Positions 56,573 to 64,000 of a stretch of 64,000 nucleotides of DNA are shown piece by piece. A model generated the notes under the pieces. It was not told the DNA's origin. It did not search any database and saw only the letters and a list, made by a program, of their open reading frames with translations. The stretch is from DASUPK01 sp963819715. GTDB lineage: Bacteria > Actinomycetota > Thermoleophilia > Solirubrobacterales > 70-9. The stretch spans positions 558,001-622,000 of the forward strand of contig CAWFXE010000002.1 in assembly GCA_963819715.1 (NCBI GenBank), read 5' to 3'. Within the stretch, counting starts at the first letter, position 1. Each line of letters begins with the position of its first letter. Made by a program: the position numbers and the translations under genes.

Positions 56573-57307
56573 GTGATCGTCCTGCTGCTCGCCGCATCGG
56601 CGACCGCACTCGCGACCGGGCTCGGCGCCGTGCCGGTCTTCTGGCTGGGCGGACGGGCGTCCGCCTGGCAGCCCGCGCTCTACGGGCTCGCCGCCGGGAC
56701 GATGACGGTCGCCTCGATCGTCGGCCTGCTCAAGCCGGGCTTCGACCAGGGCCCGACCGGGGCCGTGCTCGTCGGGGTGGCGATGGGGGTCGCATTTCTC
56801 GGCGTCGCCCGGGTGGCCGTGACCCACTCCGATGTCGAGTTCCGCGGGAGGACCGGGCCGGGCGCCAGGCTCTCGGTCCTGGTCTTTCTCGTTCTCCTCG
56901 TGCACAGCCTGCCGGAGGGCTTCTCGATCGGGACGGCGTACGCGTCCGACGTCTCCGGCCTCAGCCTCTTCGTGATCCTCGCGATCGGGCTCCAGAACGT
57001 GCCGGAGGGGACCAGCGTCGCCGTCCCGATGGCCGAGGCCGGCTACAGCCGAACCCAGATGTTCTGGGCCGCCGTCCTGACGAGCATCCCGCAGCCGATC
57101 GGAGCGGTGATCGCCTATCTGCTGGTCGAGACCTTCAAGGACCTGCTGCCCTACTCCTTCGGCTTTGCGGCCGGCGCCATGCTCGCGCTGGTGATCTCGG
57201 ACCTGGGCCCCCGGGCGCTGCGGGGCACCGGCATGGGGCGGGGCGTGCTCGGCGTCGTTGCCGGCGCCGGCGTGATGCTTGGGCTGAGCGCGGCCCTCGG
57301 CGTCTAG
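56573..57307 (+). CDS. ZIP-family metal transporter
   Basis: About 244 residues from GTG 56573; an upstream ATG (56534) would place the start inside the divergent gene. About eight TM segments. The ZIP signature is clear: LLVHSLPEGFSIGTAYASDV and IGLQNVPEGTSVAVPMAEAG, two HxxPEG/NVPEG motifs forming the metal site in TM4 and TM5. It imports zinc or other divalent metals, or exports as some ZIPs do. Its stop shares CTAG with the convergent small gene. Confidence 0.9.
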   Translation: MIVLLLAASATALATGLGAVPVFWLGGRASAWQPALYGLAAGTMTVASIVGLLKPGFDQGPTGAVLVGVAMGVAFLGVARVAVTHSDVEFRGRTGPGARLSVLVFLVLLVHSLPEGFSIGTAYASDVSGLSLFVILAIGLQNVPEGTSVAVPMAEAGYSRTQMFWAAVLTSIPQPIGAVIAYLLVETFKDLLPYSFGFAAGAMLALVISDLGPRALRGTGMGRGVLGVVAGAGVMLGLSAALGV

Positions 57308-57507
57308 CCGGCGCTGCCCGTGATCGCCTTGTTGACGTCGGCGACGAAGGGCTCGGCCTCGGACTGTCGCTCGAGGGGGATCCGAATGGTCAGCGCCACC
57401 CGGTCGAAGTCGATGCGCACTCGATCCTCGGGCTTGCCGAAGACGCCGAGCATCTTGCCCTTGTCGCCCCGGAGGACCTTCCCGGGGCTCAGCTCGGTCA
57501 CCGGCAC
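57304..57507 (-). CDS. small hypothetical protein
   Basis: 67 residues: MPVTELSPGKVLRGDKGKML, then DRVRIDFDRVALTIRIPLER and an acidic C-terminus. It contains alternating strands reminiscent of a small beta domain. Convergent with ZIP through CTAG. No known family. The compact beta pattern and exact stop overlap favour a real gene. Confidence 0.55.
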   Translation of the reverse strand: MPVTELSPGKVLRGDKGKMLGVFGKPEDRVRIDFDRVALTIRIPLERQSEAEPFVADVNKAITGSAG

Positions 57508-57592
57508 CTACTCCCCAGTTTGAGTTTGCTGCGCCGCCGTATCCGAGGGCGGCTCGCTCAAGCTAACCGGCGCAGGGCCCGATACCTCCCCC

Positions 57593-57838
57593 ATGAGCGC
57601 CGATATCAGGCGAGAGCGCGTTGTGCTCGAGACCGAGCGGTACACGATCGTCGGCGACGTGACGCTCCCCGCCGAGGGGTTCCACAGCCGCCTATCCGAC
57701 CTCCTCAACCGCGAGGGCGTCCAATTCATCCCGCTGGTCGGCGCGACGATCACGGGACGCGACGGCGAGCCCCCCGTTCAGCGCCCGTTCATCGCCGTCG
57801 CCCGCGATCACGTGCAGATCGCCTACGAGGCCGAGTAG
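57593..57838 (+). CDS. conserved small hypothetical protein (DUF6812-like)
   Basis: An 81-residue protein: RERVVLETERYTIVGDVTLP, EGFHSRLSDLLNREGVQFIP, LVGATITGRDGEPPVQRPFI and AVARDHVQIAYEAE. Proteins of this size and pattern (ERVV-ET-RY-I-G-vTLP, sRLSDyLN) are widespread in actinobacteria and match my memory of DUF6812. No function known. Convergent with the AlgH-like gene, 6 nt between stops. Confidence 0.7.
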   Translation: MSADIRRERVVLETERYTIVGDVTLPAEGFHSRLSDLLNREGVQFIPLVGATITGRDGEPPVQRPFIAVARDHVQIAYEAE

Positions 57839-57844
57839 CCGCGT

Positions 57845-58369
57845 TCAGTTGACGGACGGGTCCGCCGGCATCCGCGCCAGCAGCGCGTACTCCCCGCCCT
57901 TCCGCGCAAGGACGTCCGCCCAGAGGTCGCCGTCGCCGAACGGGTCATCGGGATGGGCGTCCTCGACGATCCAGGCCTCCTGCTCGAGCTCGTCATCGAG
58001 CTGGCCCGCGCCCCATCCCGCGTAGCCGGCGAAGACGCGGACGCGGGAGAGGTCGGGCGGATCGTCGAGATCGACCATGCCGACGGCGCCGACGATCAGC
58101 TTCGTGGCGGCGGCCGGATCGGGATGCTCGCCGATCGCGGTGACGGCGTTGGGCTGAACCGGGCCGCCGACATGGAGGAGGTGCTCGTCTCCGATCAAAT
58201 CGGCCAGCTCCGGCGAGGCCTCTCCGACTGTCGTCTCCGACGGCCGGTTGAGGACCAGACCGAACGCCCCCTCCTCCGAGTGCTCGACCATCAGGATCAC
58301 CGCCCGGTTGAAGTAGTCCGGCATGCTGGGCGAGGCGATCAGCAGCTTGCCGTTTAGGGTGTCTGGCAT
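57845..58369 (-). CDS. YqgE/AlgH-family protein
   Basis: About 174 residues from ATG 58369 (MPDTLNGKLLIASPSMPDYF), the typical start of the family; an ATG at 58390 adds seven residues. Signature segments: NRAVILMVEHSEEGAFGLVL, NRPSETTVGE, LLHVGGPVQPN and VRVFAGYAGWGAGQLDDELE. It is a conserved protein of poorly defined function (formerly DUF179). Its start codon overlaps that of the divergent GST gene by 2 nt. Confidence 0.92.
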   Translation of the reverse strand: MPDTLNGKLLIASPSMPDYFNRAVILMVEHSEEGAFGLVLNRPSETTVGEASPELADLIGDEHLLHVGGPVQPNAVTAIGEHPDPAAATKLIVGAVGMVDLDDPPDLSRVRVFAGYAGWGAGQLDDELEQEAWIVEDAHPDDPFGDGDLWADVLARKGGEYALLARMPADPSVN

Positions 58370-59096
58370 GGGGATCAAGTTGTACGGCACACAGCCTTCG
58401 CCTCCCTCTCACACGGTGCGGCTCGAGCTCGAGGCCAAGGGGATCGACTACAAGCCGATCTGGCTGCTGCCGGGGCTCCACCCCGCCCTGCTGCGCACGC
58501 GCGGCTTCCGCGGCGGAACCGTCCCGTCGATCAAGATCGATAGCCGCAGGCTCCAACAGTCCCGCGCGATCTCGCGGGCGCTCGACGAGTTGCAGCCGGA
58601 ACCGCGGCTGTTCCCCACGGACCCGCAGAAGCGGCTCGAGGTCGAGGAGGCCGAGCGCTGGGGCGACGAGGTCCTGCAGGACGTTCCCCGGCGAATCATC
58701 CGCTGGCTCTCGGTCCACCGCCCGGAGACGCGCCTGATGATCGCGAAGGAGATCGGCGTCCCTCTGCCGAAGCTCGCGGCCTGGATCAACGCGCCGACGG
58801 CCCGCTACATGGCGAACAAGGTCGACAGCGATCGGGAGATCCGCAGCGCGATCGCCTCGGTCGGGGAAGTACTCGACCACGTCGATGACCTGATCGAACA
58901 GGGCGTGATCGGGGGCGATCCGCCGAACGCCGCTGACTTCCAGATCGCGACCTCGGTCCGTGCCTTGCTCACCGTCCGGGACCTCGACCGAGCCACCCGG
59001 GGTCGCCCGGCGGCGGATCTCGCGATGCGGCTGGTCCCTGAATTCGGGAACGACTTTCCCGCCGGCCTCCTGCCGGCAGAGGTGTTCAGGGCGTGA
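58368..59096 (+). CDS. glutathione S-transferase-like protein
   Basis: About 242 residues from ATG 58368 (MGIKLYGTQPSPPSHTVRLE). The thioredoxin-like N-terminal domain includes GGTVPSIKIDSRRLQQSRAI, with the cis-Pro and the SR pair that binds the gamma-glutamyl group; the helical C-terminal domain includes DPPNAADFQIATSVRALLTV. Actinobacteria usually use mycothiol rather than glutathione, so the real thiol partner is unclear. It overlaps the convergent ADH gene by 11 nt. Confidence 0.85.
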   Translation: MGIKLYGTQPSPPSHTVRLELEAKGIDYKPIWLLPGLHPALLRTRGFRGGTVPSIKIDSRRLQQSRAISRALDELQPEPRLFPTDPQKRLEVEEAERWGDEVLQDVPRRIIRWLSVHRPETRLMIAKEIGVPLPKLAAWINAPTARYMANKVDSDREIRSAIASVGEVLDHVDDLIEQGVIGGDPPNAADFQIATSVRALLTVRDLDRATRGRPAADLAMRLVPEFGNDFPAGLLPAEVFRA

Positions 59097-60120
59097 GGAC
59101 GATCTTCAGCGCTTCCTTGTTGTCGTAGATGCGGTACGCCTCGGGCGCCTCATCGAGCTTCATGTGGTGGGTGACGAGCGGAGCCGGGTCGAGCTTTCCC
59201 GCCGAGATCAGCTCGAGGACGGGGTCCAGGTGCTTGATGACGTTGGCGTGGCCGCTGGTGAGGGTCAGGGCCTTGATCCAGAGGACTCCCATGTGGACTT
59301 CGGCGCGCTCGGCGTAGACGCCGGTGACCGAGACCGTCCCGGCCTTGCGGGCCAGCCGCAGGGCCAGATCGAGCGCGTCCGGGTGGCCGACGGCGTCGAC
59401 CGCGAGATCGACTCCCCGCCCCTCGGTGAGCTTCTTGACCTCGGCGCGGGGCTCCTGCTCGGTCAGGTGGACCGGCGTGGCCCCGAAGGACTCGGCCATC
59501 TTCAGGCGGTCCTCGACGGTGTCGATCGCGATCACCTCGGAGGCCCCGGCGGCCTTGGCCGCCTGCACCGCGCAGAGCCCGACGGGACCCATCCCCAGGA
59601 TTGCGGCGCTCTCGCCCTCGGCGAGCGGGCGCGAGTCGATCGCGTGAAAGCCCGTCCCCATGACGTCGCCGGCGAACAGGGCGACGTCGTCGGAGAGCCC
59701 CTCCGGGACCTTGCGCAAAGTGAGATTGGCGTGCGGGACCAGCACCTGCTCGGCCTGGGCGCCCCGGAGATCTCCCAGCGCCGCGCCGTGGCCGTAGACC
59801 CTCGCTTCGTCGCACTTGTGGAACTCCTCGCGCCGGCAGAAGAAGCACTCGCCGCACGCCGTCCCGTATGTGCCGAGCACGCGGTCGCCGACGGCGACAC
59901 GGGTGACGTCGTCGCCGGCCGCGATCACCTCGCCGACGAACTCGTGGCCGATCACGAAGCCGGGCTCGATCTGCACTCGCCCGTGGTAGATGTGGAGATC
60001 CGAGCCGCAGATCCCGCTGGCCTCGACCCGAACGATTGCGTCGTCGGGCGCGAGCAGCTCGGGCTCGGGGACCTCGTCGAGCTGAACCTCCCCGGGGGCT
60101 TGGAAAGTAACCGCGCGCAC
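59086..60120 (-). CDS. zinc-dependent alcohol dehydrogenase (MDR family)
   Basis: A 344-residue medium-chain dehydrogenase: catalytic zinc ligands in ASGICGSDLHIYHGRVQIE and GHEFVGEVIAAGDDVTRV, structural zinc cysteines CGECFFCRREEFHKC, and Rossmann motif AAILGMGPVGLCAVQAAKAA. It oxidises an alcohol or polyol with NAD(P). Substrate unknown; the pattern resembles formaldehyde or sorbitol-type zinc ADHs. It is divergent from the SDR gene 27 nt away. Confidence 0.93.
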   Translation of the reverse strand: MRAVTFQAPGEVQLDEVPEPELLAPDDAIVRVEASGICGSDLHIYHGRVQIEPGFVIGHEFVGEVIAAGDDVTRVAVGDRVLGTYGTACGECFFCRREEFHKCDEARVYGHGAALGDLRGAQAEQVLVPHANLTLRKVPEGLSDDVALFAGDVMGTGFHAIDSRPLAEGESAAILGMGPVGLCAVQAAKAAGASEVIAIDTVEDRLKMAESFGATPVHLTEQEPRAEVKKLTEGRGVDLAVDAVGHPDALDLALRLARKAGTVSVTGVYAERAEVHMGVLWIKALTLTSGHANVIKHLDPVLELISAGKLDPAPLVTHHMKLDEAPEAYRIYDNKEALKIVLTP

Positions 60121-60147
60121 CGATGCAGCCTATGAAAGGATCGAGAT

Positions 60148-61002
60148 ATGGGGATTGACAAGTCGCGGCCGGTGCTGATCACGGGCTGCTCGACTGGGAT
60201 CGGACGGGCGACGGCTGAGCGGCTCGCCGGGGACGGCTGGAACGTGCACGCGACGGCCCGCCGGCTCGAGGCGATCGAGGACCTCGGCAGGAAGGGCTGC
60301 ACGCTCAGCGAGCTCGACGTCACCGACGAGCGCTCGATGGAGAAGGCGGTTGCCGAGGTCGAGAAGGACGGCCCGATCGGCGCGCTGGTCAACAACGCCG
60401 GCTACAGCCAGAGCGGCGCGATCGAGACGATCCCGATGGACAGCGTCCGCCGCCAGTTCGAGACCAACGTCTTCGGCCTGATGCGGATGTGCCAGCTCGT
60501 CCTCCCGGGCATGCGCGGGGCCGGCTCGGGGCGGATCGTGAACCTGAGCTCGATGGGCGGCAAGCTGACCTTCCCGGGCGGGGGCGTCTACCACGCGACC
60601 AAGCACGCTGTGGAAGCGCTCTCCGACGCCCTCCGCTTCGAGGTCAAGGGATTCGGCATCGACGTCGTGGTGATCGAGCCCGGCCTGATCGTCACCGAGT
60701 TCGGCGAGACGGCCGCGGGGAGCCTGGATGAGGTCGATGAGCACGGGGCGTATGCCAAGTTCAACGCCGACGTGGCCAAGGTGACGGCCGAGGCCTACAC
60801 GGGCGGGATGGCCAGGTTCGGCGCCGGCCCGGAGGCGGTGGCCGGGAAGATCGCGAAGGCACTGACCTCGCGCCGGCCGGCGACCCGGTACAAGGTCACC
60901 CCCTCGGCCAGGGTTGTGATGGGGATGCGCGGCGTGATGACGGATCGGATGTGGGACCGCTTCGTGCGAACCCAGTACCCGCCGCCGAAGCCGGAGGCCT
61001 GA
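60148..61002 (+). CDS. SDR-family oxidoreductase
   Basis: A 284-residue classical short-chain dehydrogenase: ITGCSTGIGRATAERLAGDG (TGxxxGIG), LVNNAGYSQSGAIETIPMDS (NNAG), IVNLSSMGGKLTFPGGGVYH with catalytic Ser and YHATKHAVEALSDAL (Tyr-x3-Lys), then VVVIEPGLIVTEF. It uses NADP(H) given the Arg patch (TARRLEAIEDL). Substrate unknown. Confidence 0.93.
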   Translation: MGIDKSRPVLITGCSTGIGRATAERLAGDGWNVHATARRLEAIEDLGRKGCTLSELDVTDERSMEKAVAEVEKDGPIGALVNNAGYSQSGAIETIPMDSVRRQFETNVFGLMRMCQLVLPGMRGAGSGRIVNLSSMGGKLTFPGGGVYHATKHAVEALSDALRFEVKGFGIDVVVIEPGLIVTEFGETAAGSLDEVDEHGAYAKFNADVAKVTAEAYTGGMARFGAGPEAVAGKIAKALTSRRPATRYKVTPSARVVMGMRGVMTDRMWDRFVRTQYPPPKPEA

Positions 61003-61040
61003 GGTTTAAGAAGCGCCGGATTGGAAACTCATCTCCCGCG

Positions 61041-61805
61041 ATGGGAACAAATCCCACGGTTGAGGGACCCAGAATCCGCCACAGCGGCCGGGCGCTGACG
61101 GACTTGCGCCGCCGAGAGCTGGAGTTTCGCCGGCGAGAGATGCACCGCCGGGAACGCCGGGAGTTCGGTGGGCGGATCCAATGGGAGGCCGTCTTCTTCG
61201 GTCTGCTCGCCGCGATCGGCCTCGGCGCCTCAGTGGTGGCGATGGTGCTCGGGGGAATGGTCGCCTCCGGCGTCACCAGCTTCCACGAGGACGCCGCCAG
61301 CCTTGTCGATCACGTGATGACGGGCGGCGGCTTGATCCCGATTGCGATCCTCGCCCTCAGCTATCTCGCCGGTGGCTACGTGGCGGCCCGGATGGCGCGC
61401 TTTGACGGCCTGCGTCAGGGCCTCGGTCTCTGGCTGCTCAGCCTGGTCATGGCAATGGCGGTGGCGATCACGGCGTGGATCGCGGGCGGCGACGTAGATC
61501 CGACCAGGTCCATCACTCTGCCCAGCAATCCGATCGACGAGGGGCCGCTCAGCGGCAGTGGCTGGGCCATCCTGGCCGTCGGCGTACTCGTTCCGCTGAT
61601 CTTTTCGATCGCCGGGGGTGCCCTGGGCGAGCGGTTCCACCGCGCGGTTGACCGTGCAGGCACGGATGAATTCGAAGCGGTGCCCGGCTCGGAACCCACC
61701 GTGGAGGATCAGCCGTACGGGCCGGATCGCGTCAAGCAGGACGCGGAGGCCTCTGACGCGAGCGCCAGCGAGGACTCCACGGTCTCCCCCGCAGCCAGCC
61801 CGTAG
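61041..61805 (+). CDS. membrane protein with N-terminal basic region and four to five helices
   Basis: About 254 residues from ATG 61041 (MGTNPTVEGPRIRHSGRALT), preceded by a promoter-like TTTAAG/TTGGAAACT region. An Arg-rich cytoplasmic stretch (LRRRELEFRRREMHRRERRE) precedes helices FFGLLAAIGLGASVVAMVLG, IPIAILALSYLAGGYVAARM, LGLWLLSLVMAMAVAITAWI and WAILAVGVLVPLIFSIAGGA. An acidic C-terminus follows. No family recognised. It overlaps the convergent kinase gene by 97 nt. Confidence 0.75.
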   Translation: MGTNPTVEGPRIRHSGRALTDLRRRELEFRRREMHRRERREFGGRIQWEAVFFGLLAAIGLGASVVAMVLGGMVASGVTSFHEDAASLVDHVMTGGGLIPIAILALSYLAGGYVAARMARFDGLRQGLGLWLLSLVMAMAVAITAWIAGGDVDPTRSITLPSNPIDEGPLSGSGWAILAVGVLVPLIFSIAGGALGERFHRAVDRAGTDEFEAVPGSEPTVEDQPYGPDRVKQDAEASDASASEDSTVSPAASP

Positions 61806-62515
61806 GTCACCGCCGCCGCGAAGGTGTCGCCGGAGCCGTAGCTGTCGGCGATCGGCCCGGGAAGCGGTGCCGCCTTCCACTTGCCCGTCTTGCCGTCGGC
61901 CGTCTCGTAGCGACCGCCGTCGGCGCCGCGCGTCGCGACCAGCAGGGCCGGGCGCGGCTCCAGCGCATGGGCAATGCTCGATTCGTACTCGTCGCGGTCC
62001 GAGTAGACGAGAGCGTCGAGCGGGATCCCCGACTCCGCCAGGACCGTCCCCGTCCTCGGGGAGGCGACCAGAAGCCGCGCGCCGCGGGCGGCTCGCAGAG
62101 CACCGTCGTCGGCGGCCGTCACGTAGACCCCGTCGGCGCCATCCAGGACGTCCCAGTCGAGCGGATCGGCCCGTTCGGGCTCGAGGCGCTCGCCGATCGT
62201 CGTGATGGTCCGCTCGCCGTGCGAATCGAGGAAGGTGTGCGCCCGGCGCGTCGGAGCGTCCCGGCCGGCCGCCTCCACCATGACGCTCAGCTCCGACAGG
62301 CGCTCCTTCGTTCTCGCGGCCAGCTCGTCATGGCCGAGCGCGGTCAGCAGCGTCGAGCTTCCCGCCATGCGGGCGAGCTGCACGGCCGCCACCGCCCCTC
62401 CCCCGGCCGGCTCCTGGAAGCTGGCTGAAGCATGGACGATCTCACCCGCCGCCGGGACGTGGTCCCCGCGCACGAACTCGACCCACTCCACGTGTCCCAC
62501 CACGGCGACGCGCAC
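61709..62515 (-). CDS. PfkB-family carbohydrate kinase
   Basis: A 268-residue ribokinase-like protein: VVGHVEWVEFVRGDHVPAAG, the N-terminal glycine motif EPAGGGAVAAVQLARMAG and the C-terminal PfkB signature DSYGSGDTFAAAVTYGLAAG with the catalytic Asp (GSGDTF). It phosphorylates a sugar or nucleoside. It is slightly shorter than typical ribokinases (300+). Substrate unknown. Confidence 0.9.
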   Translation of the reverse strand: MRVAVVGHVEWVEFVRGDHVPAAGEIVHASASFQEPAGGGAVAAVQLARMAGSSTLLTALGHDELAARTKERLSELSVMVEAAGRDAPTRRAHTFLDSHGERTITTIGERLEPERADPLDWDVLDGADGVYVTAADDGALRAARGARLLVASPRTGTVLAESGIPLDALVYSDRDEYESSIAHALEPRPALLVATRGADGGRYETADGKTGKWKAAPLPGPIADSYGSGDTFAAAVTYGLAAGETVESSLALASEASASCLTRSGPYG

Positions 62516-62574
62516 GTCCTGATTCTCGCCTCTTGGAGCTGGATACGTCGAGACCGATCTCTACCGTGCCCGGC

Positions 62575-63276
62575 GTGAAGTCAGGGATGACTCTCGTCGC
62601 CGCGCTCGCGGCACTGGCTGTCCTGCTGCCCGGCACCGCTCGTGGCGGGCCGGTCACCGATGACGTCGACGCCTGGGCATACCCGCAGACGGCAGCGGTC
62701 GTCCGCGACCAGCCGTCCGCCTCCGGCTCGAGCGTCTCCAAGCTCCGCTTCCTCACCGAGCTCCGGGCCCCCGAGGTCTACCGCGTGACCGGCCGCGCGC
62801 AGAACCAGGACGACGATCAGGCCTGGCTGCGGATCGCGGTGCTGGGCCGCCCCAACGGCAGGGTGGGATGGGTGCCCGAGGACGCCCTCGGTCCGCTGCA
62901 CGAGATCAGCGAGACGCTGGTGATCAACCGCTCGAGACTGCGGGCCACTCTCTATAAGGGAGACCGTCGGCTCTTCAGGGCCCCGGTCGGCATCGGCAGG
63001 GGAAAGTGGCCGACGCCGGCCGGCGACTTCTACATCCGGGAGGGCATCCGAATCAAGAAGGGCGGCGGCGTCTACGGGTCGTTCGCCTTCGGAACCAGCG
63101 CCTACTCGCCCACCCTGAGCGATTGGCCGGGCGGCGGCGTGATCGGGATTCACGGCACCAACGAGCCTGACCTGATCCCGGGCCGGTTCTCACATGGCTG
63201 CATCCGGATGCGGAACCCCGACGTAAACCACCTCCGGCGCCTGGCCGGAGTGGGGACCACGGTCGAGATCCGCTAG
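62575..63276 (+). CDS. L,D-transpeptidase (YkuD domain), exported
   Basis: About 233 residues from GTG 62575 (signal: GMTLVAALAALAVLLPGTAR); TTG 62533 is an alternative. An SH3-like N-terminal segment (AWAYPQTAAVVRDQPSASGS) precedes the YkuD catalytic domain: LRATLYKGDRRLFRAPVGIG, GKWPTPAGDFYIREGIRIKK and the signature VIGIHGTNEPDLIPGRFSHG with CIRMRNPDV (catalytic Cys). It forms 3-3 cross-links in peptidoglycan. Its stop shares CTAG with the next convergent gene. Confidence 0.94.
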   Translation: MKSGMTLVAALAALAVLLPGTARGGPVTDDVDAWAYPQTAAVVRDQPSASGSSVSKLRFLTELRAPEVYRVTGRAQNQDDDQAWLRIAVLGRPNGRVGWVPEDALGPLHEISETLVINRSRLRATLYKGDRRLFRAPVGIGRGKWPTPAGDFYIREGIRIKKGGGVYGSFAFGTSAYSPTLSDWPGGGVIGIHGTNEPDLIPGRFSHGCIRMRNPDVNHLRRLAGVGTTVEIR

Positions 63277-64000
63277 CCGCAGTAGGCGAACGACTTCAGA
63301 TTGCCGGTGGACGTCGCCCCGGAGTGGAGGCCCGTCGTGCGCCAGCCGCCGCCCTGCGGCAGGGAGGCGAGCACGAAGACCGTGTCGCCTCCGCCGGCCA
63401 GCGTCGCCGACGAGGCCAAAAAGCCCCCGGAGATCGGAGACAGGCCCGCGGGACACGGGCGCGTGTCGGCGGACCTGGTCGTCAGGTCCCCGGTGAGCGA
63501 GGCCGAGCCGGTTCGCTTCTGCACCCGGGCCCGCGCGCAGTAGGCGTAGGCGGACAACTGCCGTGAAGCCGGGTTGTTGTGCGATGCGGAGAAGGTCCAT
63601 CCCCGCCCCTTGGCCACTCGGTGCGAGTCCTCCGGCAGCACCGTGAGCGCCTGCTTCGGATCGGCCTCGGAGGAGAAGCCGCCCGAGATCGCGCGCAGCT
63701 TGCCCGGGCATGAGGCCGTGACGGTGGCCCTCGGGTGATCGCCGGGTCCGGTCGCCGCCGGCAGAGTGGTCGATGCGGAGACCTCGCTGATCTTCGGTCC
63801 TCGGCGGCGACAGCGGACGGTCGAGGTCAGTGAGCCGGTCGTGGTGGTGAGGGGGCTTGCCCGCAGGCCGCTCACGATCCAGCTCTGCCCGCCCGACCGG
63901 CGCGACTCGGTCACAACCGTCGGCTCGATCCCGCCCGGCGATCCGGAGAACCCGCCGCCGACCGCCTTGCTTCCACCCGGACAGGTGGCTGTCACGGTCA
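63273..64000 (-). CDS. repeat protein, N-terminus beyond window edge
   Basis: The frame is open to the window edge; the GTG at 63995 lies inside a repeat, so the gene begins outside. At least three ~75-residue repeats of the form xxCPxGxxxxGGGFxx are present: VTATCPGGSKAVGGGFSG, RATVTASCPGKLRAISGGFSS and RPCPAGLSPISGGFLASS, each followed by a W-x-x-x-A-x-N/G segment and a C in YAYCAR or FAYCG. This suggests paired disulfides in a secreted protein. Family unknown. Confidence 0.75.
   Translation of the reverse strand, partial: TVTATCPGGSKAVGGGFSGSPGGIEPTVVTESRRSGGQSWIVSGLRASPLTTTTGSLTSTVRCRRRGPKISEVSASTTLPAATGPGDHPRATVTASCPGKLRAISGGFSSEADPKQALTVLPEDSHRVAKGRGWTFSASHNNPASRQLSAYAYCARARVQKRTGSASLTGDLTTRSADTRPCPAGLSPISGGFLASSATLAGGGDTVFVLASLPQGGGWRTTGLHSGATSTGNLKSFAYCG

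Overview
The window looks like a chromosomal segment of a high-GC actinobacterium, most likely from the Thermoleophilia/Solirubrobacterales side of Actinomycetota. That placement is inferred from dense GC-rich coding, many leaderless-looking or GTG starts, an F420-type oxidoreductase, an ECF42-type sigma factor with its DGPF partner, multicopy SnoaL-like proteins beginning MSEENVE or MSEQNVE, and several secreted proteins with Lys/His/Cys-rich tails. No rRNA or other phylogenetic marker confirms it.

Left flank (1-24.5 kb): the end of a LuxR-type regulator; a minus-strand operon of an RTX-repeat membrane protein and two secreted phosphoesterases; lysC followed by asd, which carries two frameshifts; an ABC-2 exporter, a PadR regulator and an MMPL transporter; recR, a YbaB-type gene and dnaX, with a large Bacillus-type SRP RNA upstream; a GT1 glycosyltransferase; a lone GspE/PilB-type ATPase; a DGPF/ECF42 sigma pair; pdxH; and a second, frameshifted MMPL gene. 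The flank ends at tRNA-Val(CAC).

Central island (24,585-46,243): a 21.6 kb integrative element sits in the 3' end of tRNA-Val, bounded by a perfect 46-bp direct repeat. Its left end holds integrase, an excisionase-like HTH protein, a replication-relaxation-like protein, a small coupled ORF and a VirD4/FtsK-like ATPase, followed by a hairpin-rich non-coding region that may be an origin. Cargo includes an epimerase-like protein, a TetR/MFS pair, an F420-type oxidoreductase, several secreted proteins (some Lys-rich), SnoaL-like proteins, a second TetR operon, a sigma factor and, next to attR, a toxin-antitoxin-like pair. Short dispersed repeats are concentrated in the cargo half. No relaxase or T4SS channel genes are visible, so the element looks mobilizable or DNA-translocase-driven rather than self-conjugative.

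Right flank (46.3-64 kb): a TetR, secreted protein and sulfatase cluster; an FKBP isomerase; kelch and YVTN beta-propeller proteins; beta-carbonic anhydrase; an ECF sigma/anti-sigma pair; a TreT-like glycosyltransferase; a ZIP transporter; AlgH, GST, zinc alcohol dehydrogenase, SDR and PfkB-like kinase genes; an L,D-transpeptidase; and a truncated repeat protein at the edge. Genes are packed tightly, with several 4-nt stop-codon overlaps between convergent genes and nearly abutting divergent starts.

Caution: at least four genes (asd, the small secreted gene at 15.3-15.65 kb, the MMPL gene at 22.2 kb and the hypothetical at 41.8 kb) are broken by small indels. These may be genuine pseudogenes or residual sequencing errors. 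Two other genes lack a canonical start codon.
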